NCBI GenBank assembly: GCA_027627225.1 | Contig: JAPFQT010000378.1 | Coordinates: 62,001 to 126,000 of the forward strand | From: Congeria kusceri | Taxonomy: Eukaryota; Mollusca; Bivalvia; Myida; Dreissenidae | Reading direction: 5' to 3' | DNA: 64,000 nt | Part shown: positions 34,898 through 45,828 of the stretch, one piece after another | Layout of the letters: every line of letters starts with the position of its first letter | Position numbering within the stretch: position 1 is the first letter of the stretch | Made by a program: the position numbers and the translations under genes | The notes under the pieces: generated by a model | Told to the model about the DNA's origin: nothing | Databases searched by the model: none | The model's input: the letters and a program-made list of their open reading frames with translations, nothing else

Positions 34898-37165
34898 CTA
34901 AATTTTGTCAGTGATCTGACAGTCTGTGAGGAAGGTTGACAGGGCAGAGAAGACCGGACCCCTGGCCGCTCCCTTGGGGTCTAGCACGTTGTTAAGGTTT
35001 AAAACTAGTCCATGGGAGTGCAATGCGGCCCTGAGCCGGTCTCTCTGCCCTGTGTAGGTGTTGCACTGTAGCAGCAGGTGGGCTGCCGTGAAGGGCTCCC
35101 GGCACCGTGGACACCCAGGGTCCAGCCCAAGGACATACTTTCCCCTGTCACCGGGTAGGAGAGTAGTTCCCATCCTCAGGCGCGTGACGGCTCTATCAAG
35201 CTTAAAGCCTGGCGAGTACTTGTCAGGCGGCCTGAGGGTCCTCGTGGGTCTGTGGAAAGTATGTCGATAGGCAGACACATTGGGAGCCCAGAGATTCCAC
35301 TCACCGAGGACAAATTTCTTTGCCAGTGAGTAGATCTCAGTCGGCGCCAGGGACTCCCCCACATCAACAGCCCCCCTCCTGAGACCCTCCTTAGCCCCCC
35401 TGTCCGCCTGTTCATTCCCACTGATGTCGACGTGTGCTGGACACCATACTAAGGTGACCTTTAAAGATTTATCTAGGCACTGTTGATGAAGTTCCAGAAT
35501 ATTAGATAAAATGTCAGGCCTAGATCTGCTATTTCTGTTTTTGATAGACTCAAGTGATGATAATGAGTCTGATAAAATAGCAGTTTTAGTAGGTTTATTG
35601 ACCAAAATCCAGCACAATGCATATTTAATTGCCAAAAGTTCAGCCGAATAAATAGACAGATGGTTGCTGAGCCGGTGTGTTTTTGTAATATTTTTGGAAG
35701 GAATAACAAATGAATTGGCTACCAAACCAGAGTTAGGGCATTTGGAGCCATCAGTATATATTTTTAAATGCTCAGCATACCTATTATCAATATGTATGAG
35801 AGTTTCTGACTTGACGAGCTGCGGTAAGTCAGATTTCGTTAGAGTCTTTGATAGGGTTATGTCGACATCAACGGGTCCCAGGGTCCAGGGGGGTGTTTTG
35901 GATGGCCTCAGGTCTGCCACAGGGGTCCTGTCGAGACCGGCATCCCCCAACAGGGTCTTAATACTTGCTCCGAAGGGGAGTGGGATATGCTTGCGCTTAA
36001 GTATTTTACCCTTGATGAAGGTGTCGGTCCCGACCAGCTGATTTACAGGGTTTGAACCACGCCGGGACATGGCTCTGGCCCAATAATTGATAGACTGTTG
36101 TTTTCTGCGCAGACTGAGCGGCAGCACGCCAGCCTCCTCCTCAAGCATGGCGTTAGGGGTGCATTTCAGGGCCCTCAGAGCTATCCTAAGTGCTTTATTC
36201 TGAATGGCATCTACCACTCTAAGGGCGTTTGGCGATGCACATACATAGATTTGGGCTCCATAATCTAGCTTTGGACGTATAAGGGACTTGTAGAGAAGTA
36301 AGAGGCTATTTTTATCTGTACCGAAACCTGTGCCTCTTAACATTCTCATTAAATTTAAGTCCCTTTCGCACCGTTCAGCCAAATATTTAAAGTGGTGAGT
36401 AAAAGTTAACTGTTTATCTAGGAACATACCTAGAAATTTCACCACTTTTTCAAAAACAATTTTGGTGCCGCCTAAATGTAAGTCCAAAGAGTGCTTAATT
36501 TGATCGCCAAATAATACACCAACAGTTTTGGTTGGTGAAATTTTGAATCCCCATTCAATTGACCATTTCCATATGGAGTCTAAGCCTGCTTGAGCCCTCT
36601 TTTGCAGGCGTGACATATTAGACCCCTTTAACCAAGTGCTGGAGTCATCCGCAAATTGGGAGATAACCATTCCTGAATCCTTGACTGTCTCAGGTAGGTC
36701 ATTGACGATGAGGGAGAACAGAGTTGGGGATATTACGGACCCCTGAGGGGTACCGCGGTCAGTTATGGTTTCCTCTGATAACTCCCCATCGACTTTGACC
36801 TGTATTTTTCTGCCCTCTAGGAAAGCTCTGAGGTAGTGGAAGCAGTAACCAGTGATTCCATAATCAGCTAGCTTTTTTAAGATACCAAAGGTCCATGTTA
36901 AATCAAAGGCCGCCTGAAGGTCCAAAAATATAGCTAATAATGATTGGCCTTGATTTTTAGCTGAAATAATATCATGTTGTAGTCTTGCTAGCTGATCAAG
37001 TGTAGAACGCCCTTTCCGAAAGCCAGACTGGAAGGGGTTCAGAATATTTTTGGTTTCCAATAAGTGTTCTAGTCTGTTTTTAACCATTATCTCTTGTAAT
37101 TTACCTGCGTGAGATGTTAGACTTATTGGACGGTAACGTTTGATTGGATCGAAATGATTAACCAA
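34898..37165 (-). CDS. 5'-truncated LINE ORF2: reverse transcriptase plus RNase H
   Basis: A 755-codon open frame on the minus strand, without a natural start: its first codon is TTG just after a stop, and the RT begins abruptly at block 1 (YRPISLTSHAGKLQ, residues 11-24). RT motifs follow: SGFRKGRSTLDQ 47-58, FLDLQAAFD 80-88 (KAFD in most relatives), GTPQGSVISPTLF 138-150, FADD 171-174, KFLGMFLD 243-250. An RNase H domain spans about 465-595 with the acidic set D472, E509 and D533, H578 and D588 (WCPAHVDISGNEQAD). A zinc-binding C-terminus has C685, C688, H696 and C701. The RNase H places it in the I-type group of LINEs. Endonuclease and ORF1 are missing, as expected of incomplete reverse transcription, so this copy cannot move alone although its frame is undamaged. 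It lies tail-to-tail with the intact LINE. Confidence 0.9.
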   Translation of the reverse strand: MVNHFDPIKRYRPISLTSHAGKLQEIMVKNRLEHLLETKNILNPFQSGFRKGRSTLDQLARLQHDIISAKNQGQSLLAIFLDLQAAFDLTWTFGILKKLADYGITGYCFHYLRAFLEGRKIQVKVDGELSEETITDRGTPQGSVISPTLFSLIVNDLPETVKDSGMVISQFADDSSTWLKGSNMSRLQKRAQAGLDSIWKWSIEWGFKISPTKTVGVLFGDQIKHSLDLHLGGTKIVFEKVVKFLGMFLDKQLTFTHHFKYLAERCERDLNLMRMLRGTGFGTDKNSLLLLYKSLIRPKLDYGAQIYVCASPNALRVVDAIQNKALRIALRALKCTPNAMLEEEAGVLPLSLRRKQQSINYWARAMSRRGSNPVNQLVGTDTFIKGKILKRKHIPLPFGASIKTLLGDAGLDRTPVADLRPSKTPPWTLGPVDVDITLSKTLTKSDLPQLVKSETLIHIDNRYAEHLKIYTDGSKCPNSGLVANSFVIPSKNITKTHRLSNHLSIYSAELLAIKYALCWILVNKPTKTAILSDSLSSLESIKNRNSRSRPDILSNILELHQQCLDKSLKVTLVWCPAHVDISGNEQADRGAKEGLRRGAVDVGESLAPTEIYSLAKKFVLGEWNLWAPNVSAYRHTFHRPTRTLRPPDKYSPGFKLDRAVTRLRMGTTLLPGDRGKYVLGLDPGCPRCREPFTAAHLLLQCNTYTGQRDRLRAALHSHGLVLNLNNVLDPKGAARGPVFSALSTFLTDCQITDKI

Positions 37166-37859
37166 TCAATTGAAAGAACGAAATTTATTTAACCTTAATA
37201 ACTGTATTGGAACTGAATAAGGGTATGATGTCAATTAGTGCCAATTATGATAATCTGATACCGGTTGCATTGAAATCTATTGTTATGCCAATTAGTGCCA
37301 ATTAACAATTCAGGTATCTACGGTACTATGCCTCTACTCAACACGATAAATGTAACAAACAGGCTCCAGTTTTATCGCACCCTATCACAAGTTGCACGAA
37401 TGTTTGAAGGTGATAAAGACAATCGTTTAAGATTTTTGGTTCAATAACAAACAACAAAATCATAATTTGCATCTTTTATTGCATTAATTACAGGTAAATA
37501 ATATACAAAATAGTAATCTTTGAACTCGGTCGACAAAAATGCAGTCTTGGCGTAATTTTCTGTTAAACACAATCATACATATGAAATCTTTTAAAATTCA
37601 TTGCAAACATGGCTAAAAATTAATAATACTATATGGAGTGGTTTTTATCAATCACTCGCAATCAGTAATCGATACTATCCATGTATATTCGGCAAAAAAC
37701 GTTATACACCGGACATATCCGAACGTAATTGCAATATTGTCATAGTGTCTATAAATTTTTGGAAACCTGTAATCTGAGAATATTTTTTGTGTATCCAAAT
37801 TTTCGGACACGAAAAATTTGATTTATTTGTAAGTGTCTGAAAACATAGAGCTTTTATGG
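37166..37859. mobile_element. Right outer part of the TA-flanked element
   Basis: The LINE's 5' truncation point lies near 37165. From here to the right inverted repeat the sequence is non-coding. CAATTAGTGCCAATTA occurs twice (about 37230 and 37289). Subterminal TTTTCGGACAC occurs at 37800. Confidence 0.5.
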
Positions 37860-37919
37860 TATTTGGTTTGCTCTTGCCTCTGTCTGTCTGAATTTGTTTA
37901 TTAGTTCATTTTATCTTAA

Positions 37920-39476
37920 AGATACTGAACTCCAGATAGGCATACAAATGTGCATTTTTTAAAGTTATTTCTAAGTGGTAAAAACTTCCATAAAACCATA
38001 AATATTTGTATAGAACACAATCAAATACTGTCAGAAACAGTATATTTTATTGAAAAATAGAAGTTGAATAACCTCTCACATTCCTTGTACCTGGTATTCC
38101 CAATTTAAAAATACTGCGGCTTTCCCCAATACAAGCACCTGATTCAAGTGTGTTCATGCGCGACTCGAAAAAACTAATGTGTCATGTGATTATCATAAAT
38201 ATATCCTAAATATAAACAGCGCTTTTTTAAATTACTCAATGTGTTATAGCACGCTATAGATTTAGGGACGATAAAAATGAAGAAAACTATATAAAATCAT
38301 TGTTTTTCAGGTAAATGAAAACATAAGTGTCTAATTTTTAGCTCGACTATTCGAAGAATAGGTGAGCTTTCTTACTACCCCCGGCGTCGGCGTCCGCGTC
38401 CGCATCCGTGTTTGAAGTTTTTATTCCAAAGTCTTGTAACTTCAAAACTACATACGTTATTCACTTGAAACTTGGAATATACCTTTGTCATCAACTCTGG
38501 TGTCAGCAACATTCCCCATAACTCTGTTTTTTTTTTACCGAGTTATGCCCCTTTTTCACATAGATTTCTGGTTAAAGTTTATATTCAAATTTTGTAACTT
38601 CAAAACTACATAAGTTATTCACTTGAAACTTGGAACTAACCTTTGTCATCAACTCCAGTACCAAGGGCAACATTCCGTTTAACTCTGTTTTGTATTTTGA
38701 CAGAGTTATGCCCCTTTTTCACATAGATTTTCTGGTTAAAGTTTGTATTCAATAGTTTTGTAACTTCAAAACTACATAAGTTATTCACTTGAAACTTGGA
38801 ACTAACCTTTGTCATCAACTCCAGTGTCAGGGACAACATTCTCCATAACTCTGTTTTGTATGTTGACCTATTTATGCCCCTTTTTCACATAGATTTTCTG
38901 GTTAAAGTTTATATTTAACATTTTTGTGACTTTAAAAATACATAAGTTATTCACTTGAAACTTGGAACTAACCTTTATCATCAACTCTAGTACCAGGGGC
39001 AACATTACCCATAACTATGTTTTTTATTTTGACAGATTATGCCCCATTTTCACACAGATTTTCTGGTTAAAGTTTATATTCAAAAGTTTTGTTACTTCAA
39101 AACTACGCAAGTTATTCACTTGAAACTTGGAACTAACCTTTGTCATCAACTCTAGTATCAGGGGCAACATTACCCATAACTCTGTTTTGCATTTTGACAG
39201 AGTTAGCCCACTTTTTACATAGACTTTGTGATTAAAGTTTTTGTTCCAAAAATGTATAAACTATACAAGGCTTCACTTAAATATATTTAATATTTAACAA
39301 ATGTTTGCCCTTTTCACTATCCAAAATATGTGCCAACTGAAATACTTCGAATAGTTGAGCGCGCTGTCCTCTGACAGCTCTTGTTTAATGGGTTCTATAT
39401 GATTATGTGATAAAATTATGTATTTTTGAAAATTTTCTTTATCTTTTACAATTAGACCATGTGGAGTTCAGTCTCT
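37920..39476. mobile_element. TTAA-flanked MITE with a nested tandem-repeat element
   Basis: The ends AGATACTGAACTCCA and TGGAGTTCAGTCTCT match as inverted repeats with one difference, each bordered by TTAA (37916-37919 and 39477-39480). Without the nested element at 38338-39388 it would be about 0.5 kb, similar to the MITE at 3661. It is non-coding and of piggyBac-like type. Confidence 0.7.
38338..39388 (+). mobile_element. Pearl/HINE-like element, five ~160 bp tandem units
   Basis: It opens with a palindromic segment (GCTCGACTATTCGAAGAAT, then GGTGAGC). Five units follow, with TTCACTTGAAACTTGGA near 38460, 38618, 38784, 38950 and 39115 (spacing 158-166 bp). Near the end an inverted copy of the start occurs (TTCGAATAGTTGAGC), then a small hairpin (CTGTC...GACAG) and CTCTTGTTT. 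This matches the known layout of bivalve pearl/HINE elements. It has no open frame; it would depend on a Helentron elsewhere. Confidence 0.65.
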
Positions 39477-39655
39477 TTAATGTTGTACCAGGGTATTTGT
39501 GTACATTTGAAGTTTTGTTCTAGGTATCAGAATCAGTAGAGTGAAAAGTAAAATGCTAAAAATATAAACACAGGTTAAGAAAGTCAGGGGTATTGATTTC
39601 ATATCTCCTGTGAATGACATTAGGGTGTTAAATTATTGTGTGAAAGGAAGTTTAA

Positions 39656-40051
39656 GAGGGACTGTAGGATATTGTACGAAAATTATAACATTAACCGTCC
39701 ATCTGTTCTGATATTTTTATAATAATAATAAATGTTGAGAAAAACTTATGTTTAGAAATGCATATCATGAGAGAAATTTAAAACTTAAATAATACTTTGC
39801 TGTGCAACAATCTAGTATACATGTATACATGTATATACAGCATCTTGGTGAGTCAGATTGTTATGTTCTAATGTAAAACCAAATGTAGCTGTAGGATAAA
39901 TGGGTCTGTATTGACAGAAAATATATATTTGCATTTTTTCAATAAATAAAATAGGTTTCGTTGATATTGATAGTTCTTTATGTTATATAAAACATTATTG
40001 TTAGAACGAAAGCGACCCAAAATAAATTTGTCAAAATCAGACAGGCCCTCT
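39656..40051. mobile_element. TTAA-flanked MITE
   Basis: The left end GAGGGACTGTAGGAT and the reverse complement of the right end AGAGGGCCTGTCTGAT are similar, with TTAA at 39652-39655 and 40052-40055. It is about 396 bp and non-coding. Confidence 0.5.
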
Positions 40052-40079
40052 TTAAATCAGAATGAGAAAGCAATTGTTA

Positions 40080-40330
40080 ACTCACAGAAGCATAACACAG
40101 ATCCATTTACTCATTTGAAATGAATTGTTCTCCTAACTGTTTGACATAATGAAACCAGTGCTACTTTGACCCTTTCAGTTGAAAACAATGCCAATAAATT
40201 TAGTTGAAATAAAATGCCATTAAAACGTTTTATGGTCCAACGAAAAACAATGAAGTTTGAAAATAGATAAGTAGAATGTGATCTGTCTAAAACCAATGTC
40301 AAAATGTTTAGATCCAAATTACCTTATCAT
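40080..40330 (+). repeat. Tail of duplicated block (first occurrence)
   Basis: Aligns with 43195-43390 and 59840-59990 around GACCCTTTCAG.(T/C/G)GAAAACAA.GC and AT.GTCCAACGAA/AACAAATTA. It is probably the end of the block that began at 25556, displaced by inserted elements. Confidence 0.55.
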
Positions 40331-40444
40331 TGGTTAGGATTACTGTTATTATATTTAACTATACTGTAGAAGTGGATGTTTCCGCGGTCAAACTTCGCGA
40401 AATAAAAAATTGAGACATTTTTGGAAATAGACATAGTGTCACGC

Positions 40445-42442
40445 CTAGGCCAAAAGAAAAATTCTGTGTTTCGGGCAACCCGACCCTACCTAACGAAAAA
40501 CCCCAACCCTACAGTTTTTAGCGACGATTGTTTTTCATGAAATCCCTATTCGTCAGATTTTAGATTTGTTTCAATGTTTTTTGATCGAAATGTGTCTTTA
40601 AAAAAACAATGGAAAAAAAACTCAACCCCGAACCTAGCTAACTTTTGAGCTCACCTGAGCACAACGTGCTCATGGTGAGCTTTTGTGATCACCTTTTGTG
40701 CGTCATGAATCGTTCGTCGTCAACATCTACCTTGTGAATACTCTAGAGGCCACATTTAGTGGTCAATCTTCATGAAACTTTGTCAGAACATTTGTCCCAA
40801 TATTATCTCGGCTGTGTTCGAAACTGGGTCATGTGGGGTCAAAAACTAGGTCACTAGATCAAATTAAATAAAAAGCTTGTGAACACTCTAGAAGTCACAT
40901 TTTTTGTCCAATCAACATGAAACTTGTTCAGAGCATTTGTTCTAATAATATCTCGCGTGAGTTTGAAAATGGTTCTGGTCCTTTGAAAAACATGGCTGCC
41001 AGGTTGTGGGGCAGTTTTCCTTATATTGGTATAGTAAAAGGTAGTGAACACTCTAGAAGTCACATTGTTTGCCCAATCAACATAAAACTTGCTCAGAACC
41101 TTTGTTCTTTTGATATCTCGTTGGAGTTTGAAAATGGTTCCGCTCCGTTCAAAAACATGGCCTCCAGGTGGCTGGGCAGTTTTCCTTATATGGCTATAGG
41201 AAAAGCTTGTGAACACTCTAGAAGTCACCTTTTTGCCCAATCAACATGAAACTTGCTCAGAACTTTTGTTCTTATGACATCTCGGCTGAGTGTGAAAATG
41301 GTTCCGGTCCGTTGAAAAACATGGCCGCCAAGGGTGGAGGGGTTCGGTTTTCCTTATATGGCTATAGGAAAAGCTTGTGAACATTCTAGAAGTCACATTT
41401 TTTGCCTAATCAACATGAAACTTGTTCAGAACCTTTGTTCTGATGATATCTTGGCCGAGTTCAAAAATGGTTCCCGTCCGGTGAAAAACATAGCTGCCGG
41501 GGGGGGGGGGGGGGGGGGCAGGTTGACTTATATGGTATAGGAAAAGCTTGTGAACACTCTAGAAGTCACATTATTTGCCCAATCAACATGAAACTTGCTC
41601 AGAACAATTGTCCCAATGATATCTTGGCAGAGTTCGAATCTGGTCAAGTAGGGTCAAAAAACTAAGTCACTAGGTTAAATTTAAGAGAAGGCTTGTTAAC
41701 ACTCTAGAAGTCACATTTTTGCCCAATCATCATGAAACTTGATTTGAACATTTGTCCCTATGATATCTCTGCAGAGTTCGAATCTGGGTCATGTGAGATC
41801 AAAAACTAGGTCACTAGGTGAAATTGAAGTAAAAGCTTTTTAACACTCTAGAAGTCACATTTTTTGCCCAATCTTCATGAAACTTGGTCAGAACATTTGT
41901 CTCAATGATACCTCAGATCAGTTCAAAACTGGGTCATGTGGGTCAAAAACTAGGTCACTAGGGCAAATTGAAGAAAAAGCTTGTAAACACTCAAGAAGTC
42001 ACATTTTTTGCCCAATGTTCTTGAAACTTGCTCAGAACATTTGTTTCAATGAGATCTCTGACAAGTTTGAAATTAGCTCATGTCGGGTCAAACTAGGTCA
42101 CCAGGACAAATTTAAGAAAAAAGCTTGTAAATAATCAAGATGCCACAATTATAACCCAATAATCATGAAACTTGCTCAGATTATCTATCCATATGATATC
42201 TAAGACACATTTGAAACCAGGTCACATGGGGTCAAAATCTAGGTTACCAGACCAAATTGAAAAACAAGCTTGTGAACACTCTAGAGGCCACATTTTTAGC
42301 AGAATCTTCATGAAGCTTGCTCAGAACAGTAGTTCCTTAGACCCTCAGGCTCTGTAGTTCCTTACCCCATAAGGTGAGCAACCTCGGGCCTTTTGGCCCT
42401 CTTGATTGAGACCGTTGCCCGAAACACACAATTTTGGCCCTA
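40445..42442. mobile_element. Element with TIRs hosting a nested tandem array
   Basis: The left end (CTAGGCCAAAAGAAAAATTC, then TGTGTTTCGGGCAAC) and the reverse complement of the right end (CTAGGGCCAAAATTG, then TGTGTTTCGGGCAAC) match imperfectly over about 30 bases. Nearly all of the interior is the nested array at 40648-42406. It has no coding sequence. Confidence 0.5.
40648..42406 (+). mobile_element. Pearl/HINE-like element, eleven tandem units of two length classes
   Basis: It opens with a hairpin (AGCTCACCTGAGCACAACG, then GCTCATGGTGAGCT) and ends in a hairpin GGGCC-TTTT-GGCCC followed by TCTTGATT. Between them are eleven units marked by CTCTAGAAGTCAC or variants near 40741, 40886, 41051, 41216, 41384, 41555, 41701, 41846, 41989, 42134 and 42279. 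Outer units are 143-147 bp and contain GGGTCA.GTGGGGTCAAAAACTAGG-type sequence. Units 2 to 5 are 165-171 bp and instead contain AAAAACATGGC.GCC and TTTTCCTTATATGG. A 20-base G-run lies at 41499-41518. The open frames here are unit echoes, not genes. Confidence 0.75.
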
Positions 42443-43000
42443 GCAGCGATTACTGTGACTGGCACCCACGGAGTGCAACAAACAACAACTTGACCCACTT
42501 AAGATAAACAAGGAACAGTTTGGCTTCATCAGCTTACATGTATATTGGGCATTCACCCTTGACAATGTTAATTTGCTTCCTGAGTTAGCAACATAATTAC
42601 AGCTATGGGGCATGAAAAAATGTGCTGCACGCCGTCCACGTGGAGATTGCCAACAGTTGATGTATGTTATATGCAATACTAACCTAACCTAATTGTCAGT
42701 GGTGTTTACAAAAGACCGTGTAATAATATACAATAAGAACAACTGAATATCGTGATGTTACGTTGTAAATATCAGCGTTAAAAATATAATTTTTTCAAAT
42801 AATTAATTTTATTACATTTATGTATTTTAAACATTTTATTTCCTTTGGGTATTGTGCATATGGACTGTAACGTACACATATTCATATTTGAGATCCGTTT
42901 TCAAGTAAATTTTTATTGTGATTTTCGCTGACAGAAATGTTGGTGATTTTTTCTAATTCTAATTTACAAACACTCCCACGTTGTTACCTTAACCACTTAA
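42443..43000. other. Non-coding DNA
   Basis: I see no gene. The minus frame 42676-42440 has no recognisable content. Confidence 0.4.
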
Positions 43001-43585
43001 ATATGTATTGTTTATTGGGCACAAAAGTGTGTTTAAATTCCTTTGTCTGTCCTGATTGTTTTGGATTTTGGTCCATTTTATTCTTATCTTGATTGGTGTA
43101 TATAACCACCATTTCAGAAATTGAGGTGAAAATAGTATCATATCTCTTGCGATTGACTACAGTTTTTTTTATAGAAATGTAAAACAATTGTTAACATACA
43201 ATCCCCACAATCATAAATCCTTAAACACATTGTGTTTTAATAGATCTTTGATACAAAGTAATCAGTGTTGCTTTGACCCTTTCAGCGGAAAACAAAGCAA
43301 AAACTTTGGGGGAAATTATACGCCTTAAAAACTTTGTATGGTCCAACAAATTATTATAACGAGTTTGAAACCAAATGACTAAACACATGAATATTTCAAA
43401 TAGCTTGACAAATGTGATACCCCTCCCCAGTGAATTCCTTTGAGCCAAATGGTCATGCCAAGCTAGATAAAAGATTTGTAATACCTTCTGGATTGTTTTG
43501 TGAAATGTAAAATTCCTACAAGTTATGAATAAATGCATTTGATAAAAAATGTACTGGTTTATAATTGCGTCAAGTTAATGTGTTT
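43000..43585 (+). repeat. Tail of duplicated block (second occurrence)
   Basis: Aligns in order with 59640-60195: GTATTGTTTA.TGGGCA, TTATTCTTATCTTGATTGG, TCATATCTCTTGC, AATAGATCTTTG, GACCCTTTCAG.GGAAAAC, CCCTCCCCAG.GAATTCC, and AAGTTAATGTGTTT. The partner at 40080-40330 shares the central part. Confidence 0.7.
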
Positions 43586-44389
43586 TTAGACTTTTGGTGG
43601 AAGTCAAGGGTTTTTTGAGAGAGTTATTTCCAAAAAAGGTATCGCGGAAAGCTACTTCTTTTCTTTGCAGGCTACGAATCAGTTAATCTAAACCTGAACT
43701 GTTTTCTTACCTTAATTAATTATTTATGATAATATGTCATGTGTATTATTTGACGTGTAAATTATGTGATTTATTACAAATACAGTTTCTAAAAAGTAAA
43801 TTTATTAAAAATGTTAGGTCAAGTTAATGACACCCTTATTTTCGTTGTTTACTTCAATGTACAAGAAAAATTCACCTGGGTGTCCTAGAATAAGACCACT
43901 TAATTAATGCGCTACATCAGTTATTTTTGAGTTATTGTGTCAGTGTTACTTCTTGTTAGAGATTCTTAGTCTGAATATTTTGACAACAAATTAATGCAAT
44001 GTATTTTCAACTGTAGTATGGAAAATCGAGAGCATGCAGCGTATGACCTACTTTTGACTGAGTCACCTACAAAGCACAGTCGATGCTCCCACGCTTTAGC
44101 GATTATTCTGCATTACTCTTTGCAGATTGACTTGTTAACTAGCATGTATATAATTCTGTTTGCATAGATAATTAGCTTCAAAAATATTTGTTTGTTACTT
44201 ACGAATAAATTGTTATTATGATGTTGTATACTACTGAATAAGAAGTCATATTATCAAGTTTAACGGTGGGAAATTGAACTTAATTAAACAATTGTTTCCT
44301 TTTTAGCAAAAATGCACTCATAATTCACATGCTTTTAGTTTCTTTTGTCGCCAACAGCTGTCAGCGTTGTGGTTTTTTCTGCTTTCCAG
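43586..44389. other. Non-coding AT-rich DNA
   Basis: No gene or clear repeat is seen. Confidence 0.4.
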
Positions 44390-45011
44390 ATCAAAAACGA
44401 CTATTGCTACTAGTGGTCAGTCATAGTTGTTTGTCGTCTTTTGTTTGTTAACAACATTTTGTATTTAACTTGTAACAACTTCTCTATGACCGGTGGAAGT
44501 TAAAAAAACTGGGCATGTATGTTCAGTCCCCGCAAAATCCATATTTGATTTGTGTGTTTTATTCATTGTAATGCCATAAATAACTTGGTTTAATGAAAGC
44601 CAGTAATAAGCCGAATTTTGCATACTATTGGCAAGTTCCAGTCGAATAATTTTGAGTCAGTTTTGCCGTAAAATTTAGTGGTCTGTGCTTGTTCCCCATA
44701 ACTTCTTGGTACTTAGCAAGATGCCTTCTTGCATATATAACAGGCGTGTTTCAGTCCAATGATTATTTAGTGACCTTATACCTCCTTATATAGTGACTTT
44801 TAACTCCCTGCTTTCTGACCAGACATGTTTAAACAGAAACTGTGTCAAGCCGAAGATTAATTATTTTGTGTTTATTCCATCGTGTGTGCGAGTGGAAAAG
44901 CGTCTGTTAACACTGGGCAGAATTCTTGTCCCAACAATTTTTGATGACTTGTGGCCTCCTTATGTAATGACTTGTGGCCTCCTGATTTCCCACCAGATGT
45001 GTTTTTTTTAA

Positions 45012-45013
<2 letters not shown>
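44390..45013 (+). repeat. Duplicated block, copy 2, first part
   Basis: Aligns with 25790-26295 and 58010-58520 in order (GTCAGTCAT, AACAACTTCTCT, GAAAGCCAGTA, TAACTTCTTGG, CAAGATGCCTTCTTG, TTAGTGAC). It stops at the GT microsatellite; the continuation is found at 52718, with inserted material between. Confidence 0.65.

Positions 45014-45059
<46 letters not shown>
45014..45059 (+). repeat. (TG)n microsatellite
   Basis: About 23 uninterrupted TG units. In the other copies of this block a TGTGTGCGTGTGT-like stretch lies nearby, so it may have grown from that seed. Confidence 0.95.
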
Positions 45060-45060
<1 letters not shown>

Positions 45061-45819
45061 ATTGGTGCACCTTACTTTGTGAGGTATATGACTGGAATAC
45101 ACACCCACGCACCGAGGTATCAAAAACTACCGAGGTAAAGTTTTCTATTACCTCGGTATGTAAACCTCGCTAATAGCGTCAGCTATCGATGTAGAACGAT
45201 TTCACGAAGTTTCGCTTGTACCTCGATACCAGCGTCAAACACTTGTTAGTGTGCCGTGTGTGTAAGCACACTCCGTCTACCCAGTAAGGCGCTTAAACCG
45301 CATGACGTCATAGGGACAATATGTACATTGCGATGCACATGTTTAACGTCATATATTGTTTCAACGTGTTTGCTCTTTCTTTAAACATGTAAATTATAGA
45401 GTATTTATATATGTATTTAAATTGCTTATTTATTAAAATAAATATCATGGAGCACCATTTTTAATCATTTACGGTATTTGTTGTGATTCATTTAACAGGT
45501 CCAAAAAATACAAAGTAAAAACGAAAACAAAACAAACAGGATATTAAAGCCTTCACAAGATATTTTATCGATTTTCATAATCATATTGTTGAGTTTAAAG
45601 GTCCGTATGTAAACTTCAGGGTTAGAAACTAACGTTTTGGCCATGGTTGCCGACCCACGTTCTTTCAATACTTCTTGTACAGAGGACATATGAGTTTTCT
45701 CAAAAAATCTAGGGGCCCACCACAAATTTTAGGGGCCATTGGCTAGTGGGCCCCAGCTAATTTCCAGCCCTGAAACTTGCATGTTTTTAGTCATGCATTC
45801 AGTGTACAATTTGCATTCA
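45060..45819. other. Non-coding DNA
   Basis: Local CCGAGGTA/TACCTCGG repeats (45110-45240) can form small hairpins. GCATTCAGTGTACAAT is present twice in tandem near 45796-45828. No gene is seen. Confidence 0.4.
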
Positions 45820-45828
45820 GTGTACAAT

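Larger units (their letters stand above)
26932..37859. mobile_element. TA-flanked inverted-repeat element (Tc1/mariner/pogo type) filled by nested LINEs
   Basis: The left end (TA, then CTGTAAAAGCGCTATG...) and the reverse complement of the right end (TA, then CCATAAAAGCTCTATG...) match over about 31 bases with four differences. Both have TA immediately outside (26930-26931 and 37860-37861). Subterminal TTTTCGGACAC motifs recur on both sides. The original element is probably the outer part only (about 26932-27110 and 37175-37859); two LINEs account for the rest. No transposase frame remains, so it was non-autonomous or its gene is lost. Confidence 0.6.

Noticed and set aside
34898..37165. Host RNase H or reverse-transcriptase gene
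   Set aside because: The domain order, C-terminal zinc motif and abrupt start at RT block 1 are those of a truncated LINE.
40854..41249. Opposing open frames of 110-128 codons
   Set aside because: Both are echoes of tandem units inside a repeat element; peptides repeat with the unit period.
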